Source of the DNA: Paracyclopina nana
Taxonomy: Eukaryota > Arthropoda > Copepoda > Cyclopoida > Cyclopettidae
Length of the DNA: 64,000 bases
Assembly: GCA_019096065.1 (NCBI GenBank)
Contig: JAGUCH010000004.1
Span: 8,432,001-8,496,000 of the forward strand
Direction of reading: 5' to 3'
The number at the start of each line of letters is the position of its first letter. Within the stretch, counting starts at the first letter, position 1. The position numbers and the translations under genes are program-made. Shown here one piece after another: positions 60,530 to 64,000 of this stretch. The notes under the pieces were generated by a model. That model had not been told where the DNA came from. It searched no databases and was given only the letters and a program-made list of their open reading frames with translations.

Positions 60530-63262
60530 GTCATGCTTCGCAACATAGGTGAGAAGAAATGGCTCTTTCTGTGCCAGCCACTGCAGTAATTTTTCTTGCA
60601 GAGGCCCAAAAGGTCACTTGTGCCAGAAAGGTCATGCTACCAGCTAACTTTTGCAGTAACCACTTTGAAAAAAGTTACTTCTTGGCGCGGGTTTGCTTCG
60701 CTACATAGGAGAGCAGAAATGGCTGTTTCTTGGCCAGCCACTGCAGTAACTTTTCTTGCAAAGGCCCAAAAGGCCACTTGTGCCAGAAAGGTCATGCTAC
60801 CAGCTAACTTTTTGCAGTAACCACTTTGAAAAAAGTTACTTCTTGGCGCGGGTTTAAAATTGCACTTGAAGTTTTGCTTCGCTACATAGGAGAGCAGAAA
60901 TGGCTGTTTCTTGGCCAGCCACTGCAGTAACTTTTCTTGCAAAGGCCCAAAAGGCCACTTGTGCCAGAAAGGTCATGCTACCAGCTAACTTTTGCAGTAA
61001 CCACTTTGAAAAAGTTACTTCTTGGCGCGGGTTTGAAATCGCACTTGAAGTTTTGCATCGCTACATAGGAGAGCAGAAATGGCTGTTTCTTGGCCAGCCA
61101 CTGCAGTAACTTTTCTTGCAAAGGCCCAAAAGGCCACTTGTGCCAGAAAGGTCATGCTACCAGCTAACTTTTGCAGTAACCACTTTGAAAAAGTTACTTC
61201 TTGGCGCGGAGTTTGAAATCGCACTTGAAGTTTTGCTTCGCTACATAGGAGAGCAGGAATGGCTGTTTCTTGGCCAGCCACTGCAGTAACTTTTCTTGCA
61301 AAGGCCAAAAAGGCCACTTGTGCCAGAAAGGTCATGCTACCAGCTAACTTTTGCAGTAACCACTTTGAAAAAAGTTACTTCTTGGCGCGGGTTTGAAATT
61401 GCACTTGAAGTTTTGCTTCGCTACATAGGAGAGCAGAAATGGCTGTTTCTTGGCCAGCCACTGCAGTAACTTTTCTTGCAAAGGCCCAAAAGGCCACTTG
61501 TGCCAGAAAGGTCATGCTACCAGCTAACTTTTGCAGTAACCACTTTGAAAAAGTTACTTCTTGGCGCAGGTTTGAAATCGCACTTGAAGTTTTGCATCGC
61601 TACATAGGAGAGCAGAAATGGCTGTTTCTTGGCCAGCCACTGCAGTAACTTTTCTTGCAAAGGCCCAAAGGCCACTTGTGCCAGAAAGGTCATGCTACCA
61701 GCTAACTTTTGCAGTAACTACTTTGAAAAAAGTTACTTCTTGGCGCGGGCTTGAAATCGCACTTGAAGTTTTACTTTGCTACATAGGAGAGCAGAAATGG
61801 CTGTTTCCTGGCCAGCCACTGCAGTAACTTTTCTTTCAAAGGCCCAAAAGGCAACTTGTGCCAGAAAGGTCATGCTACCAGCTAACTTTTGCAGTAACCA
61901 CTTTGAAAAAAGTTACTTCTTGGCGCGGGTTTGAAATCGCACTTGAAGTTATGCTTCGCTACGTAGGATAGCAGTAATGGCTGTTTCAAGGCCAGTCGCT
62001 GCAGTCACTTTTCTTGAAAAGGCTAAAAAGGCCACTTGTGCCAGAAAGGTCATGCTACCAGCTAACTTTTGCAGTAACCACTTTGAAAAAAGTTACTTCT
62101 TGGCGCGGGTTTGAAATTGCACTTGAAGTTTTACTTTGCTACATAGGAGAGCAGAAATGGCTGTTTCCTGGCCAGCCACTGCAGTAACTTTTCTTTCAAA
62201 GGCCCAAAGGCAACTTGTGCCAGAAAGGTCATGCTACCAGCTAACTTTTGCAGTAACCACTTTGAAAAAAGTTACTTCTTGGCGCGGGTTTGAAATCGCA
62301 CTTGAAGTTTTGCATCGCTACATAGGAGAGCAGAAATGGCTGTTTCTTGGCCAGCCACTGCAGTAACTTTTCTTGCAAAGGCCAAAAAGGCCACTTGTGC
62401 CAGAAAGGTCATGCTACCAGCTAACTTTTGCAGTAACCACTTTGAAAAAAGTTACTTCTTGGCGCGGGTTTGAAATTGCACTTGAAGTTATGCTTCGCTA
62501 CATAGGAGAGCAGAAATGGCTGTTTCTTGGCCAGCCACTGCAGTAACTTTTCTTGCAAAGGCCCAAAAGGCCACTTGTGCCAGAAAGGTCATGCTACCAG
62601 CTAACTTTTGCAGTAACCACTTTGAAAAAAGTTACTTCTTGGCGGGTTTGAAATCGCACTTGAAGTTATGCTTCGCTACATAGGAGAGCAGAAATGGCTG
62701 TTTCTTGGCCAGCCACTGCAGTAACTTTTCTTTCAAAGGCCAAAAAGGCCACTTGTGCCAGAAAGGTCATGCTACCAGCTAACTTTTGCAGTAACCACTT
62801 TGAAAAAAGTTACTTCTTGGCGCAGGTTTGGAATTGCACTTGAAGTTTTGCTTCGCTTCATAGGAGAGCAGAAATGGCTGTTTCTTGGCCAGCCACTGCA
62901 GTAACTTTTCTTGCAAAGGCCCAAAAGGCCACTTGTGCCAGAAAGGTCATGCTACCAGCTAACTTTTGCAGTAACTACTTTGAAAAAAGTTACTTCTTGG
63001 CGCGGGTTTGAAATTGCACTTGAAGTTTTGCTTCGCTACATAGGAGAGCAGAAATGGCTGTTTCTTGGCCAGCCACTGCAGTAACTTTTCTTGCAAAGGC
63101 CCAAAAGGCCACTTGTGCCAGAAAGGTCATGCTACCAGCTAACTTTTGCAGTAACCACTTTGAAAAAAGTTACTTCTTGGCGCGGGTTTGAAATCGCACT
63201 TGAAGTTACGCTTCGCTACATAGGAGAGCAGAAATGGCTGTTTCTTGGCCAGCCATTGCAGT
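60530..63262 (+). repeat. 180-bp satellite, about 15 units, right side of F
   Basis: The reverse complement of the unit at 59224-59702 repeats head to tail at 178-181 bp (AGAAATGGCTGTTTC near 60715, 60895, 61075 and onward to 63233). Because 180 is divisible by three, the same false ORF recurs. Confidence 0.93.
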
Positions 63263-63463
63263 TACCACTTTAAAATTTGAAGTTGTAAGTTCATGCTAGC
63301 TAGCACCTGACATTTCCACTTGAAGTTATTCATTTTTAGATAGTTTTGATAAATGGCTTTATTCATGGCCAGTTGTGCCTATAAGCTTTAGCTTGCTACT
63401 AATAAAGTGCTTTATCTATGTTTAGTTTGCTTTTTATTGTGTTTTTTTTGGTTTGTGTGGTAG

Positions 63464-63560
63464 GGTGCGGGTTGGTGCGGCTTGGTGCGGGTTGGTGCGG
63501 GTTGGTGCGGGTCGGTGCGGGTTGGTGCGGGTCGGTGCGGGTTGGTGCGGGTCGGCGCAG
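63464..63560 (-). repeat. 10-bp minisatellite, right side of F
   Basis: About nine copies of GGGTTGGTGC/GGGTCGGTGC, the inverse of the array at 57722-57860. Confidence 0.88.
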
Positions 63561-63883
63561 CTTTTAGACGCGGCCGTTTTAGGGCAAGTGTATTTGGAAA
63601 AACTGTCGCGCGCGAAACTTGTCACGTGATCACGCTCGGCAATTTGATTGGCTGATCAGCAGAGCCAGGTTAGAAAAAATTGGTTTCAGCCATGAAAAGC
63701 TTGGAAATTTGCGTGAGTTGCATATGGTTTTGTGGCTTGAAAGGGTGCCATTTTGTCCGTAGATTATGTCATATTAATAAAGTTTTTAGAATTAGTGCAC
63801 CAAAAGCCATAGTTGATTTTGGCTGCCCTCACTCCTCCAGCCACGACCCCACAAAGATTTGCCTTGTTTCAATCAGCTGAAAA
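63561..63883. other. Unique part of the right arm of F
   Basis: No gene recognised. A short block shared with the left side (around TCTAAAA and CCTAAAA next to the minisatellite) supports its place in the foldback. Confidence 0.4.
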
Positions 63884-64000
63884 GACATGGCCCCATTTGT
63901 CCCCCTTAGAGCATCCTCGGGGCCGTCAAACTTGAAACCCCATCTAACCACATAGTGACAAGGGGTTTGGGCCCAAAATTGAAAAATTGAATCCGAATAG

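Larger units (their letters stand above)
57325..64000. mobile_element. Large foldback region F (right end beyond window)
   Basis: 57325-57437 and 63884-64000 are inverted copies sharing CTATTCGGATTC and GGATGCTCTAAGGGGGACAA. Between them, 10-bp and 180-bp tandem repeats lie in opposite orientations on the two sides. Central DNA (59.7-60.5 kb) separates the sides. There is no coding region. It may be one huge element, or a smaller element amplified by unequal exchange. Confidence 0.7.

Noticed and set aside
60596-63273. Recurrent 60 to 76 codon frames MAVSWPATAVTFLAKAQ
   Set aside because: The same phase of each 180-bp satellite unit, not a gene family.
1-64000. tRNA, rRNA or snRNA genes
   Set aside because: I found no stretch with the internal boxes or fold that I could support by reading.

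Overview
This is animal nuclear DNA. BEL/Pao LTR retrotransposons, known only from metazoans, fill much of it, and four host genes carry very short GT-AG introns (52 to 60 bp), with one longer intron of 844 bp. Small introns and tight gene packing fit a small-intron invertebrate such as a crustacean, another arthropod or a tunicate, but the sequence alone does not settle the lineage.

Layout. 1-4.8 kb: the 5' two thirds of a BEL/Pao element (element E, minus strand) whose gag-pol frame is open to the left edge. 5.4-7 kb: a GC-rich frame I cannot identify. 8.7-13.7 kb: a 15-bp minisatellite and a 4.7-kb foldback element (FB1). 13.7-16.9 kb: a decayed Ty3/gypsy-type gag behind an LTR, then a BEL relic. 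18.2-20.6 kb: a non-autonomous LTR element (G) with a 5-bp target duplication. 20.7-23.4 kb: short repeats and a 1-kb inverted repeat.

23.5-30.0 kb is the only clear host-gene island: a PTPN1/2-like tyrosine phosphatase and ALG10 on the minus strand, a divergent promoter of about 200 bp, then RPP14 and ISY1 on the plus strand with one base between stop and start, then GTF2H2 (TFIIH p44) convergent to ISY1 with 8 bp between coding ends.

30.06-56.04 kb is a nest of insertions 94 bp upstream of the GTF2H2 start codon. A 273-bp MITE (D2, TATA duplication) was split by BEL element C (TCAGT duplication). C was then hit twice, by BEL element B (AATAT) and BEL element A (CAGGC). B itself carries a 1.2-kb insertion. 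A is 10.3 kb with identical 218-bp LTRs and two intact ORFs, so it is young. Its second ORF, also present in B and as a C-terminal piece in C, encodes a DEDDy-type 3'-5' exonuclease-like domain followed by zinc knuckles. C without its passengers is a 3.9-kb internally deleted element whose single gag-protease-zinc-tail frame is still open.

The most unusual signal is a family of short perfect or near-perfect hairpins embedded in frame in the coding regions of A, B and C. All have a 7-base loop (AACCGAG on the plus strand in A, close variants in B and C), mostly closed by GAC/GTC, with stems that differ in sequence from copy to copy and between homologous sites. In element sense nearly all encode Asp-Leu-Gly-Cys or Asp-Pro-Gly-Cys.

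56.05-64 kb: AT-rich DNA, then a large foldback region (F) with 10-bp and 180-bp tandem repeats in opposite orientations on its two sides, and a smaller foldback (FB2) made of 15-bp units flanked by a 9-bp direct repeat. It runs off the right edge.
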